Below are positions 51,258 to 61,186 of a DNA stretch of 64,000 bases, in pieces (the first letter of the stretch is position 1; every line of letters starts with the position of its first letter). The notes beneath the pieces were generated by a model. That model did no database searches and was not told the origin of the DNA. It saw nothing but the letters and a program-made list of their open reading frames with translations. The DNA is taken from the NCBI RefSeq assembly GCF_002592045.1, contig NZ_MEJG01000003.1, positions 248,001 to 312,000 on the forward strand. The letters run 5' to 3'. The DNA is from Parasaccharibacter apium. Its GTDB lineage: Bacteria; Pseudomonadota; Alphaproteobacteria; Acetobacterales; Acetobacteraceae. The position numbers and the translations under genes are program-made.

Positions 51258-51884
51258 TCAATGACGACGATCGCGAATCTTCACATAGGCAATGGCCGCA
51301 TGCTCGGCGCAATATGGCTTCCCAGCCAAAGGTGTTGCCCCACAAAAATGAAACTCAGGCGTGCCAGGATCACCATGCGGCCATTGGCAGGTTGGACCTT
51401 GCCGTATTGACCGATCCATCGCCTCCCGCACCCGACGCGGCGGGGTAACTTTACGCGGCGGTGCGGAGACAGCCTGCGGGGCCTCCGCTACTTCCTGAGC
51501 AGGCTTCGCCGTTTTTTTAGCGGGCGCAGAAGGCAACTCCTGCTGCGCTTTGACAGGTTTTTTCGGCTTCTCAACTTTGGATGCCTCAACCGTAGCCGGG
51601 CCCGGGGCCACTTTCTTCCCCTTCTCTTTGGCCTCAGTTACATCACCTTCGGCAGGCTTTTTCGCACGAGACGCACGCGGGCGCGGCGTCGCTTTTGCTC
51701 CACCTTCTGCCGCTGCTTTATTACGAATAGGCGATGGGCGTGAGGGCAAGTTAAGACGATGAGCCTTACCAACAACCGCATTTTTTGTAATAGAAAGCTG
51801 ACGACCAATCTCCGCTGTGGAAAGCCCTTGCTCCCACAACTCCCTAAGCCGGGCGATCAGCTCGTCTGTCCATTCCATAGCCAT
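51258..51884 (-). CDS. gcrA: Cell-cycle regulator GcrA
   Basis: An alphaproteobacterial transcription regulator that binds sigma-70 RNA polymerase and acts at promoters with GANTC methylated by CcrM. The 208-residue protein has the N-terminal helix-turn-helix WTDELIARLRELWEQGLSTAEIGRQL with NAVVGKAHRLNLPSRPSPI, a long Lys/Ala/Pro-rich linker (about 60-160), and the C-terminal sigma-binding domain CQWPHGDPGTPEFHFCGATPLAGKPYCAEH. The long linker is variable in the family. The ATG two codons later is an alternative start. Confidence 0.95.
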   Translation of the reverse strand: MAMEWTDELIARLRELWEQGLSTAEIGRQLSITKNAVVGKAHRLNLPSRPSPIRNKAAAEGGAKATPRPRASRAKKPAEGDVTEAKEKGKKVAPGPATVEASKVEKPKKPVKAQQELPSAPAKKTAKPAQEVAEAPQAVSAPPRKVTPPRRVREAMDRSIRQGPTCQWPHGDPGTPEFHFCGATPLAGKPYCAEHAAIAYVKIRDRRH

Positions 51885-51968
51885 TGCTGCTCTCTCCACT
51901 CCTGCCCGTAGCGTTGTTACGGGGCTCTTATGCCACGCTTTTATCAGGAAAATAAGATTAGCTCAAAA

Positions 51969-53183
51969 CTAACCTTTCTGCCCCATATTCATAGGAGGAT
52001 GACTATCCCGCTCAATAATCCGCAACTGCCCTTTTTCCACACATAAAACGGTCTCACCTCGCAAAAGAGCTTGCGCTTCCCGGCCGAATAAACGCGCTCG
52101 CCACCCCTTTAAAACAGGGAGGTCCGACTCCCCATGGGCAAGACGTTCCAACTCCTCAGCAGAGGCAATAAGCCGCGGGGCCACACGTCCCTCCTCACTA
52201 CGCGCTGTAAGAAGCACTTTAAGAAGGGCCAATACCCCCGCTGGAGGGCGAGGCACATCAGCCTTACGCCGTGATGGAGCCTCTGGCCAATCCTCTTCAG
52301 GACATTGCTCCCCCCGCTGCACCGCTGCCAATAGAGCATGGCCTAATGGCCCTTCGGCAAACTCTTTCGTCACACCGCGAATCCGCTTTAAAGCCATTGT
52401 ATCACGGGGGCGGGTCGCTGCAATTTCCAACAAACTCTCATCACGAATAATACGCTGCCGGGGCCGATCCTCCTGCTGAGCAGCCTCCTCCCGCCATGCC
52501 ACAACATCGCGCAAAATAGCCAACATTTTGCGATTATGGGTCCGCGGTTTCAGCTTCTTCCAAAGGAGGTAAGGGTTAGGCCGAAAAAATTCCACCTCCC
52601 CCAAGGCTGATAATTCATCCTCCACCCATGCGCGCCGCCCTTGTTCCTCTAACTGATGGAGAAGCGTCTCATAAATCACCCGCAAATGCGTTACATCGGC
52701 ACTCGCATAAGCAATTTGCGCTTTTGAGAGCGGACGCGCCGCCCAATCACTAAAGCGATGCGATTTATCAATCGACTGACCTGTAAGAGAAGAAACAAGG
52801 TTATCATAACCCACTTGCTCCCCAAAACCTGCAACCATAGCCGCTATCTGCGTGTCGAACAGATTTACGGGCAATTCTCCAAACAAATGGAGGAAAATCT
52901 CCAAATCCTGCCGTGCCGCATGAAACACCTTCACACAATCTGGCGCAGCCAGCAGAGCCGCCAAGGGAGATAGGTCTATCCCAGGGACGCACGCATCAAT
53001 CAAGGCGACATCATCCGCCCCGCCAAGCTGTACGAGACAGAGACGCGGCCAATAAGTACTTTCCCTTACAAACTCGGTATCCACCGTTACAAAAGCTTCA
53101 CGCTGCAATTTAGCACATAGCGTTGCAACCTCTGCCGAGGTCGTAATCATGGTAGGGGCGGGGAAGGCTCGCTTTTTAGACAT
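51969..53183 (-). CDS. rnd: Ribonuclease D
   Basis: A 3'-5' exoribonuclease that trims tRNA precursors. The 404-residue protein carries the DEDD catalytic motifs: VDTEFVRES (Exo I), FHAARQDLEIF (Exo II) and YASADVTHLRVIYE (Exo III). An HRDC domain follows around ATRPRDTMALKRIRGV. The first ten residues may be dispensable because a second ATG precedes the conserved ITTSAEVATLC. Length fits the family. Confidence 0.95.
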   Translation of the reverse strand: MSKKRAFPAPTMITTSAEVATLCAKLQREAFVTVDTEFVRESTYWPRLCLVQLGGADDVALIDACVPGIDLSPLAALLAAPDCVKVFHAARQDLEIFLHLFGELPVNLFDTQIAAMVAGFGEQVGYDNLVSSLTGQSIDKSHRFSDWAARPLSKAQIAYASADVTHLRVIYETLLHQLEEQGRRAWVEDELSALGEVEFFRPNPYLLWKKLKPRTHNRKMLAILRDVVAWREEAAQQEDRPRQRIIRDESLLEIAATRPRDTMALKRIRGVTKEFAEGPLGHALLAAVQRGEQCPEEDWPEAPSRRKADVPRPPAGVLALLKVLLTARSEEGRVAPRLIASAEELERLAHGESDLPVLKGWRARLFGREAQALLRGETVLCVEKGQLRIIERDSHPPMNMGQKG

Positions 53184-53242
53184 ATCTTTTCTTACACTCT
53201 CCCGCTTAGGCTGACTATCTCTCCCCTACGCCATGACACCAT

Positions 53243-53287
53243 AAAAAAACTCGGTAAAGCAGAAGAGACCCCCCTCCTGTTACCGAG
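53243..53287 (-). terminator. trxA terminator
   Basis: On the minus strand CTCGGTAA (53287-53280) pairs with TTACCGAG (53257-53250) across a 22-base loop, followed by seven T. Confidence 0.8.
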
Positions 53288-53326
53288 CCTTCATCTCTGC
53301 CCTCTCGGGCAAGTGCATCACAGCGA

Positions 53327-53656
53327 TTAACCAATATGGGAGTCCAACCACGCTTTAAGCTGGCTCTTCGGCAATGCCCCCATTTGCTGTGCAACAGGCT
53401 TACCGTCTTTGAAGAGAATCAAGGTCGGGATGCTCCGCACACCAAAAGTGGTTGGTGTCTCTGGGTTAGCATCAATATCCAACTTCGCGACGGTAACGCG
53501 GCCTTTATAATCCTTGCCAACTTCCTCTAAAGCTGGGGCAATCATCCGGCATGGGCCGCACCATTCTGCCCAAAAATCTACCAGAACATAGCCTTCTGCC
53601 TTCAGCACCTCATTCTCAAAGGCTTGATCCGTCACCGCTATTGTATGTTCGCTCAC
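53327..53656 (-). CDS. trxA: Thioredoxin
   Basis: A cytoplasmic disulfide reductase. The 109-residue protein has the active site WCGPC in VLVDFWAEWCGPCRMIAPALEEV, the cis-Pro segment RSIPTLILFKDG and normal thioredoxin length. The start is GTG at 53656, with AGGAG six bases upstream. Longer in-frame starts lack similarity. It follows addA by about 190 bases, the usual tsaE-addB-addA-trxA order of Alphaproteobacteria. Confidence 0.97.
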   Translation of the reverse strand: MSEHTIAVTDQAFENEVLKAEGYVLVDFWAEWCGPCRMIAPALEEVGKDYKGRVTVAKLDIDANPETPTTFGVRSIPTLILFKDGKPVAQQMGALPKSQLKAWLDSHIG

Positions 53657-53849
53657 GCTACACTCCTCCCCCTCACAACGATAATCCTGATGTCCCTGCC
53701 ACAATTTAGGGGCAGTTGCTACCAGCTGACTAGCAATGCTGCCTTGCTATAGAAGCCTCTTGCCCCACCGCTAACAATACGGACTCTTCAAGTACGTTTA
53801 TCCATGCCGATGATCTGCTTCATTGGGAAATCGGTATTGTTGGTCTGAC

Positions 53850-56800
53850 TTATATATTCTGCTTATCATGATCCTCCAATAAAGCTGTGGGCAATTCTGT
53901 AACGGCAGGGCCATCTACCCAAACGAGGAAGCAGCGGACCATAAGCCCCGGATAAAGCCCCTGCATGACACGCCGATAACGCGCCATCTGCACCTGATAC
54001 GCCACAGGAACACGATCAGGCTGAGAGGGAGGACGGCCTGTTTTATAATCACACAGCCAGACCGTTTGCCCGTCACAGCAAAAACGGTCCACCTGCCCCA
54101 GCACAACACGACCCGTTCCATCCCCCGCACGGCCCAACGTCCCTGATATACCTTGCTCGGCTCGGCTTCCCGGCCCAAAAAGCGGGGCTAATAAAGGCAT
54201 CTCCACAATAGAGACCACATGGCTTGCTAAACGAACAAGCTCTCGCTCTGCCACACCCGGCATCGTATGACGCAACCATGATTCTGCTTTCTCCTGCCGC
54301 TCCAACGCGGCAATATCGGGGAGGAATTGCAACAGGCGATGGACCAACACACCCCGCTCCATCGCATCTTGCCGCCGTTTAACAGGCTGTGGAATCACCA
54401 ACCCCTCACGCATAATCTCCAAAGGCGAACGCGCTGCTGGTAGTGGACCATAAACCGCACTATCAGGCCGACTCGGTGCGAGCGGGCGTACCAACGCATC
54501 CTCATGCGGGGCGGGCTGTATCTGCCAATCAGGGGCATGGCCCACCCACTCCGGCAAAATGGGGGGAGCCACTGGATGAGGCTCTGCTACTTTAGACGAG
54601 ACCGCAGCCTCGACAGGTCTCTCCAGCACGATCTTCTCACCCTCCCAGCCCCCCTCAAAGGGTGAAGCAACCGGCTGATAGGAAGCCAAACGCCCGATTG
54701 TCTGAGCCTGAAGCGCACGCAAGCCCTGATAGCAATAGTCATACCATGTGGGGATTTTAGGGGCTTGCTTCGGCTCCCACCCACAAATGAGCAACGCATC
54801 ACTCGCCCGTGTTAGAGCCACATAGAGCAAGCGGTTACTCTCCTCCCTCTGGCGTTCCTGCTCTTGCGCGCTGTAAAATGTTGTTTGCTCTGAATGCATT
54901 TTCGTCTGCGGGACCCATAACGGCCCCTCTACATCATCTCCCTCTAACCCAGCCCATAATAAAGGATCAGCTTTGCCGGGGCCGTGCGTTGTATGCGGTA
55001 GAATAACAAGCCGCGCTTGCAACCCTTTAGAGCGATGAGCCGTCATTAACCGTACAGCATCAATCACCGTCTCAGCTTCACGCTGGCTCTCCACCGTACT
55101 GGCACGCAACCATTGCAAAAACCCTTGCAAGGATGGGGGATGTTGCGTCTCATAGGTTAAAGCTGCTGTAAGAAGCTCATCAATCGGCTCTGCAGCTTCA
55201 GGCCCAAGGCGAGAGAGGAAGCGTGTGCGCCCGCCTTGTATGCCAAGGGCCTGCACGAGAATCTCATAGGGCGTGTCATAATCTACGCGCTTATAAAGGC
55301 CCTGCAAGCACATCCAAGCTGCATGCCAGTCTGGCCGTTCCTCATGGCGTTGATTTAACACACTCCAAAGCGGAACCTGCTTGAGAGCCTGTTTTTTGCC
55401 ATCCCATGTCGCCAAATCCATGAGCGATTCATCACTTAGCCCCCCAAAAGGAGAGGTCAGCACGCTCGCGAGGCTTAAATCATCCTGCGGCAAAAGCAAC
55501 GCATCACAAAGCGTCATAAGGTCCTGCACGGCTGCTTGCTCCACCAGCCCAGCCCGAATGAAGCTTGCCACAGGGAGGCCGCGCATCTTTAAAGCCCGGA
55601 TGAGCATCCGCAAGAAAGGCGAGCGTTTCGGCACGAGAATCATTACATCCCCGGCTTTTAGCGGGGCTGCGCCGGGCTGTAAGGGTTGGCCTATCTGCTG
55701 TTGGATATAATGCGCTAACGCATCAGCAAGACGTTGAGGGGCACTGCGCTGCTCCTCATTTTTATGAGGGGCCCGCCATGGGTTATTCTCTGCTGGTTCT
55801 ATTATGTCCAACTGTGATGCTATTTGAGCATCAGCAGGGACAAGCGGCCATAACTCCACACGCCCCCCACCGCCAGAACGTGCCGATTGATGAATAAGCG
55901 GGGCTCTATCCCCTGCCTCCCGCAAACCATCAATCGCTTGCCGCGCCCCTTCTTGTTCCCCCGTAAAGACGGCATCAACCATTGCCAAAACCGGCGGCAG
56001 AGAGCGGAATGAGACATTCAACTCTGGCTCCCGCCATAAAAGCCCGGCCTCTTGCACACGATGTGCAAAAATCTGCCGCCATTTATGAAATTGCTCTGGC
56101 TCCGCCCCTTGGAAGCTATAAATCGACTGCTTAAAATCCCCCACCGCAAAGACTGTCCTAGGCCGTGGCGTATCCTCCCGCCCCCCGATGCCGGAGAAGA
56201 AATCGGCCGTCAAAGCCCCGGCAATCTCCCATTGCAGGGCGGAGTTATCTTGCACCTCATCTAACAAAAGATGGTCAATCCCCCCATCTAATTTATAGAG
56301 GACCCACGCCGCCCCCGGCTCCTGCAAGACATCCCGCGTCCGAGCGATGAGGTCATTATAATCCACAACGCCGCGATTCTTCTTATCATCCTCAAAGCGC
56401 ATCATCACAGGCATAGCGAGGGCGAGAAAAGCGGTATTCACCTCCAATAAACGCTGAGCGCGTATAGAATCCTCTAGCCCTTCTTGACGTTTGGCTTCGT
56501 CTATGAGGCGTTCTGCTAAATTCGGTGCTGCCTTGCGGGCCTTTGCCCCTAGATGGCGGCTTAAATCGCGTTTCTCACCCTTATCAGTAAAAAGCAGCCC
56601 TGTAAGAACAGCTCTATCCCTCTGGGCTGCGGGCTTACCCAACCAGCTTAAAATCTCTCCAAATTGGGCACGTTTTGTCTCTGCCAATGCCGGTAAGGCT
56701 TTTTGAATATCCGCCCGCCATGCTGCCTCATCTTTAAGGCTACAAGCCTCTTTAAGCACGTCATCCGTACCGTGGCTTCCACACGCTAAAAGCCTTTGAT

Positions 56801-57494
56801 AAGCCTGCTTAACGCGCTCTGGCTCATGCTGCCATATCTTCAAAAGCGGTTGGAGAAGGCCAGATTGCGCATTGCACTGCCCTAAAAGCCCCATCAATTT
56901 ATCAAAGCCTGTCAGCCCTGCCAGCACCTGCACCGGGTCTTGATGGCGTGCGAGGCTCTCCTCCAACGCATGGCGGAGAGCAAGCTTTGTATCAGCCTCC
57001 TCGATGAGCGAAAAATGAGGGTCTAATGCCGCCTCAAGCGGGAAACGCCGTAATAAAGATTGGCAAAAAGCGTGGATGGTCTCAATCTGCAATCCGCCCG
57101 GCGCGTCCAGAACTTTTAGAAAAAGCCCACGCGCACAATCCCGCGTTTCTGCTAGATTAGGGACATCTAACGCCGTAAGGGCTTCCCCTAATGCCTCATC
57201 AGAAAGGGAGACCCACCGCCCAAGATGCTGCTGCAAACGATGCGCCATCTCAGCCGCAGCAGCCTTAGTGTAAGTTAAGCATAAAATACGCGAAGGGGCA
57301 GAGCCTTCGAGCAATATAAGCTGCCCATCCTCACCGGGATAGGCGATGGGCAACATAAGCCGCAACAGCCGGTCAATCAGCAACTTCGTCTTACCCGACC
57401 CTGCAGAAGCCGACACAAAGGCCGAGGCCATAGGGTCTGATGCTAATCTCTGAGCCTCATTGGCCTGTTTAAGAGCCTCTTGATGCGCGCTCAT
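53850..57494 (-). CDS. addA: Double-strand break repair helicase-nuclease AddA
   Basis: The UvrD-like helicase and nuclease subunit of AddAB, which resects double-strand breaks for recombination and degrades foreign linear DNA. The 1214-residue protein has Walker A in SASAGSGKTKLLIDRLL (about 29-45), motif II in HLLLDEVQDNS, FAVGDFKQSIYSFQGAEP (motif III), MTAHRSKGLQARLVIL, and a C-terminal nuclease domain with VLGQVDRF and LCDYKTGRPPSQ. Its ATG overlaps the addB stop (ATGA), so the subunits are coupled. Confidence 0.96.
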   Translation of the reverse strand: MSAHQEALKQANEAQRLASDPMASAFVSASAGSGKTKLLIDRLLRLMLPIAYPGEDGQLILLEGSAPSRILCLTYTKAAAAEMAHRLQQHLGRWVSLSDEALGEALTALDVPNLAETRDCARGLFLKVLDAPGGLQIETIHAFCQSLLRRFPLEAALDPHFSLIEEADTKLALRHALEESLARHQDPVQVLAGLTGFDKLMGLLGQCNAQSGLLQPLLKIWQHEPERVKQAYQRLLACGSHGTDDVLKEACSLKDEAAWRADIQKALPALAETKRAQFGEILSWLGKPAAQRDRAVLTGLLFTDKGEKRDLSRHLGAKARKAAPNLAERLIDEAKRQEGLEDSIRAQRLLEVNTAFLALAMPVMMRFEDDKKNRGVVDYNDLIARTRDVLQEPGAAWVLYKLDGGIDHLLLDEVQDNSALQWEIAGALTADFFSGIGGREDTPRPRTVFAVGDFKQSIYSFQGAEPEQFHKWRQIFAHRVQEAGLLWREPELNVSFRSLPPVLAMVDAVFTGEQEGARQAIDGLREAGDRAPLIHQSARSGGGGRVELWPLVPADAQIASQLDIIEPAENNPWRAPHKNEEQRSAPQRLADALAHYIQQQIGQPLQPGAAPLKAGDVMILVPKRSPFLRMLIRALKMRGLPVASFIRAGLVEQAAVQDLMTLCDALLLPQDDLSLASVLTSPFGGLSDESLMDLATWDGKKQALKQVPLWSVLNQRHEERPDWHAAWMCLQGLYKRVDYDTPYEILVQALGIQGGRTRFLSRLGPEAAEPIDELLTAALTYETQHPPSLQGFLQWLRASTVESQREAETVIDAVRLMTAHRSKGLQARLVILPHTTHGPGKADPLLWAGLEGDDVEGPLWVPQTKMHSEQTTFYSAQEQERQREESNRLLYVALTRASDALLICGWEPKQAPKIPTWYDYCYQGLRALQAQTIGRLASYQPVASPFEGGWEGEKIVLERPVEAAVSSKVAEPHPVAPPILPEWVGHAPDWQIQPAPHEDALVRPLAPSRPDSAVYGPLPAARSPLEIMREGLVIPQPVKRRQDAMERGVLVHRLLQFLPDIAALERQEKAESWLRHTMPGVAERELVRLASHVVSIVEMPLLAPLFGPGSRAEQGISGTLGRAGDGTGRVVLGQVDRFCCDGQTVWLCDYKTGRPPSQPDRVPVAYQVQMARYRRVMQGLYPGLMVRCFLVWVDGPAVTELPTALLEDHDKQNI

Positions 57495-60400
57495 GCTTCA
57501 TCCCCTCCCGCAAGACGCCATTCCGCCACACGAGCTAGCTGCGTATAATCGCTATAACGTGCCTCCCGCCCCGCCCATGGCTGGGAGCGATAAGGCCGGT
57601 TAGGCTCATCATAATCTGCCAATAGCTGGCGTAATTGCTCCAAAGCAGGGCCTATAAGCTCCCCCAACGTCGCCTTTGCTTTGGTAGAGGGTATGCACAC
57701 CTCCTCACCCGGTGTCTCTCCCCCGCTTAACCGCCAATAACGCAACGCCTCAACCTCCATGGCGGGTAAGCCCTCAAAGGCCCCTTTGGCTAAGAGCGCA
57801 GCTTCCAGCACTAATTGAGATGACCACCCCGCAACAACATCCTTTTGGGAAGGAAGCTGACCTGTTTTATAGTCAAAAAGACGCCCGTGCGGCTCTTGTC
57901 CCGGCTCTGCCAGCACGTCAATCCGGTCGGCTCGCCCTGTGATGTAAAACGCCCCGCCCGGTAAATCCCGCATGACATAATCCAACGCAATTTCCGTTTG
58001 CGAGGTGCAATTCACCCGCCCGGCATTCCGCCAACTTTCTCGCTCTAACACCCAATCGGCAATGCGATGCAGGCGGGGCCGCCACCAACTTGCAAGAGCA
58101 GGATGGACTTGTGCCTCATCCAACGCGTCATCAAAATAACGATGCAAATGCTCTGAGGCCTGATCGGGCCACGTTGTGGGATAGCGTGCCATCATACGCT
58201 CTAACGCACCATGAACAACCTTCCCATAATCAACATGCTCTGCTCCTTCCTCCAGCGGGGCAAGGGCTTTTAAGCCAAGGACATACCGCGCATAAATCGC
58301 ATACGGGTCCAGCTTTAACGTATCAATCCGCGTAATGCTCAAACGGCGTGGGCGCAAAGCCAAGGGCGGCTTTGGCTCTGGCGGGGCAACAGGGCGTGCC
58401 TCCCCCACAGGCATATCCAACATCGCTTGCCATGCTAGGGCGGGATGCTCTTGTAAAGCGTGGCCTTGCCCCTCCAAAAAAGCAGAAAGACGCATCACCC
58501 ACCGCGCAGGGACCGTGGGCGCACCATCGCGCCGCTGAGCGTAAGAGAGAACAACATGCGCCGAGGCAAGAGCGGCCATAACAAAATCATGCGCTTGGGC
58601 TCCGATCTTCCGCTCTGGTGAGGGCAGCCCCACACGCTGGCGCATCGGGCGGCTCATCCACGGGCCGGAATCAGCAACGGGAGGCCAAACACCCTCATTC
58701 AACCCACCCAGAATTACGGTATCAAACGCTAAAAGCCTGGCTTCCAACACCCCATAGATAGCAATACGCGGATGAGCAAGCTCCACACCATCTTGATAAC
58801 CCCGCAAGCCCGTCAAACTCTTACCAGCCATGCTCGTGGTCAAGAACCCATCTAACGCGCTGAGGGGTTGAGGGGGAATGTCCCCTGTATGGCTCATCAA
58901 TTCCACAAAATGCCGGGAGAGCGTACCGCCATCCTCCCCACGCCACAAGCGAGAGCCGGGGCGCGCTTGGTCGGGGCCGTCTCCTTCCTCCTCCGTAGCG
59001 GCGAGGGCTTCCGCTGTTTGGAGCAAAGCTGTCAGCATCTCCGGCACGCGTGCTGTAGCCTCTAATGCCCGCATCGGGGCAAAAGCGGCCTCTAAGGCTG
59101 CCAAGAAGCTCTCTAATGTTTCAGGCTGGTCTGGCGCATCAGCTTGATGCCCATAATCCACCCTTTGGGACTCCTCCATCCTCTCCAAAGCCTGACGCAA
59201 GCCCTCCAACCCCGGCTGCGGAGCAGGGCCACGCAAAAGCCGCCGCTCTAAAAGGCGGGCACTCGCCCGGGCACGTCCGGGGCTCATCCCTAAGGCCGTC
59301 AATGGATGTTTGAGGACAGAGAGCAACGCCACCGGGCTAAATTGCCGTGTCACCGCCTGAGCAATAAGGCGCATAAACACAGCACTAGGCGTGCGGGATA
59401 AAGGCTCGCCCGCACTATCATCAGCATGAATCCCAAAACGGAGCAGAGCCGCCCTCACACGGTCTGCCAAAGCACGATCTGGCGTGACTAATGCGCCAGA
59501 ACGACCCGGATTACCCGCCACATCCCGCAAGATAAGCGCAATCGCCTGTGCCTCCTCTTGGGATTCCGCAGCGGGTAGAATGGACAAACCTTCATAACAC
59601 GCTGCTATATCGGCCAAAGGCTGACCCCAAGAGGCGATTCCCGCTTCTGGCACCATCACACATTGGAAGAGCTGCTCCCGCGCAGGCCGCTGCACACGCC
59701 CCCATTGAGCGATACTGCGCCGCTCTATCCCCATTTGCTCCAACACATCGCGGAACAAAGCTTGCGGATGTGTGGGGGGGAGGTGCTCCCACAAAGCGTC
59801 CTCCATCTGGCAATCCACCCCTTGGAAGACCACCATCCCACGCGGTAAGGCAGCCACCGTGCCTAACATCGCCGCTACGCCAGCCGAGCCATCCACAAAC
59901 CCTACAGCCCAAAGCGGATAATCTGGCGGCGTCGTTGCCCAACGCCGCGCTTGCGCCTCAATCAACGCGACCTGACGGGCCATGATATTGCTCCGCTCCT
60001 CCTCTTTGAGGATGGCAGGCCATGCTTCCGTTACAATTTTGAGGAACTCTAACGTCTTTTGCCAATGCCCAGCAAAATCATCCGCAACGGCATTCGGCAG
60101 AGCCTCATATAAATCCACCCCACTACGCTCAGCATCATCCATAAGCTCTGCTAAAGCTTGAGCTAATGGCCATACACGATCAATCGTCCCACCCTCGCGA
60201 CCAGAGACCGTAGTGAAAAAAGGGGCCGCTAAAATCAAACGCGCAAGAATGGCTAAGCGAAAAACAGGCCCTACAGCGGGGGGGAGGGCCTCATCCAACG
60301 CCATGGGGAAAAGGGTTTGCTGCTCCACATCGCTCAAAGAAACAATAGCCGGTAAAAGAGCAGGGCGGCCATCTAGCACACGCAAAAACGCTTCCATAAG

Positions 60401-60571
60401 GGCGCGTGCCACACGGCGGCCCGGTACAAGGATGGTCCCGCTATGCCCCCCACGCCGCATCTCATCCCCTGCTTTCCCCCCATTACGGGCTAGCCATTGA
60501 TGAACCACTTCATCCAAAAACGCGCAAGAAGCGGGGATTGTCGCGCTATTCATAGGGGTATGAGAGGCCAT
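57491..60571 (-). CDS. addB: Double-strand break repair protein AddB
   Basis: The second AddAB subunit. The 1026-residue protein has an inactive helicase-like region and a C-terminal RecB-family nuclease (ITGRADRIDVL, RLFDYKTGQLPSQKDV). It has LVPGRRVARALMEAFLRV in the nucleotide-binding-like N-terminus, not a classical Walker A. The iron-sulfur cysteines of Bacillus AddB are not evident, as in other alphaproteobacterial AddB. It overlaps tsaE by one base (TGATG) and addA by four. Confidence 0.93.
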   Translation of the reverse strand: MASHTPMNSATIPASCAFLDEVVHQWLARNGGKAGDEMRRGGHSGTILVPGRRVARALMEAFLRVLDGRPALLPAIVSLSDVEQQTLFPMALDEALPPAVGPVFRLAILARLILAAPFFTTVSGREGGTIDRVWPLAQALAELMDDAERSGVDLYEALPNAVADDFAGHWQKTLEFLKIVTEAWPAILKEEERSNIMARQVALIEAQARRWATTPPDYPLWAVGFVDGSAGVAAMLGTVAALPRGMVVFQGVDCQMEDALWEHLPPTHPQALFRDVLEQMGIERRSIAQWGRVQRPAREQLFQCVMVPEAGIASWGQPLADIAACYEGLSILPAAESQEEAQAIALILRDVAGNPGRSGALVTPDRALADRVRAALLRFGIHADDSAGEPLSRTPSAVFMRLIAQAVTRQFSPVALLSVLKHPLTALGMSPGRARASARLLERRLLRGPAPQPGLEGLRQALERMEESQRVDYGHQADAPDQPETLESFLAALEAAFAPMRALEATARVPEMLTALLQTAEALAATEEEGDGPDQARPGSRLWRGEDGGTLSRHFVELMSHTGDIPPQPLSALDGFLTTSMAGKSLTGLRGYQDGVELAHPRIAIYGVLEARLLAFDTVILGGLNEGVWPPVADSGPWMSRPMRQRVGLPSPERKIGAQAHDFVMAALASAHVVLSYAQRRDGAPTVPARWVMRLSAFLEGQGHALQEHPALAWQAMLDMPVGEARPVAPPEPKPPLALRPRRLSITRIDTLKLDPYAIYARYVLGLKALAPLEEGAEHVDYGKVVHGALERMMARYPTTWPDQASEHLHRYFDDALDEAQVHPALASWWRPRLHRIADWVLERESWRNAGRVNCTSQTEIALDYVMRDLPGGAFYITGRADRIDVLAEPGQEPHGRLFDYKTGQLPSQKDVVAGWSSQLVLEAALLAKGAFEGLPAMEVEALRYWRLSGGETPGEEVCIPSTKAKATLGELIGPALEQLRQLLADYDEPNRPYRSQPWAGREARYSDYTQLARVAEWRLAGGDEA

Positions 60572-61038
60572 CAGCTTTGGTTTCCCTCATACATTATCGC
60601 AAGTTCATCTAAGCGTTCTTCTGGCCAGCCCTCAAGCGTAACACGCCGTTCTTGCTCTGCATCACCAGGCGTAAATGTAAGATAAAGTGCCCCCTCTGGC
60701 AGCAACTCAGCCGCGCGGTCTGGCCATTCCACCAACATGACCCCCTCACACGCATCATCCCACGACAACTCATAAACTTCATCCGCATCGGAGAGCCGCC
60801 ATAAATCATAATGAAACACAAGCCCTAGCCTCGTATTGTAAGGCTGTACCAGCGCAAAAGTCGGGCTAGGGACCTCCAACGCTTCATCATCTGCAAGAGC
60901 GCGAATCAAAGCACGGGCAAAGCTGCTTTTGCCTGCCCCCATCTCCCCCCTAAGGGCCAGGCAATCGCCGCATTTTAAAAACTCCGCCATACATTGCGCA
61001 AAAAGCTCCGTTTGCTCTGGGGAGGAAAGACGCAACTT
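60571..61038 (-). CDS. tsaE: tRNA threonylcarbamoyladenosine biosynthesis ATPase TsaE
   Basis: An ATPase that works with TsaB/TsaD to make the t6A modification of tRNAs reading ANN codons. The 155-residue protein has the P-loop GEMGAGKSSFARALIRAL, PSPTFALVQPY, FHYDLWRL and VEWPDRAAELLP, all standard. I prefer the ATG at 61038. The GGAGG box lies about 12 bases upstream, and a GTG at 61053 is in frame. It heads the tsaE-addB-addA series. Confidence 0.95.
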   Translation of the reverse strand, partial: KLRLSSPEQTELFAQCMAEFLKCGDCLALRGEMGAGKSSFARALIRALADDEALEVPSPTFALVQPYNTRLGLVFHYDLWRLSDADEVYELSWDDACEGVMLVEWPDRAAELLPEGALYLTFTPGDAEQERRVTLEGWPEERLDELAIMYEGNQS

Positions 61039-61186
61039 CATCAAAAAAACCACCCTCCATCACTCTAGCTGTGACGGCTTATTAACATCATTATGGCTAT
61101 AACATGATAAAATTCCTCACCGTAAATGCTCACTAAACGCCATTACCCCCTACTCCCCGCGGCAAAAAATGCTTATGGAGACGATT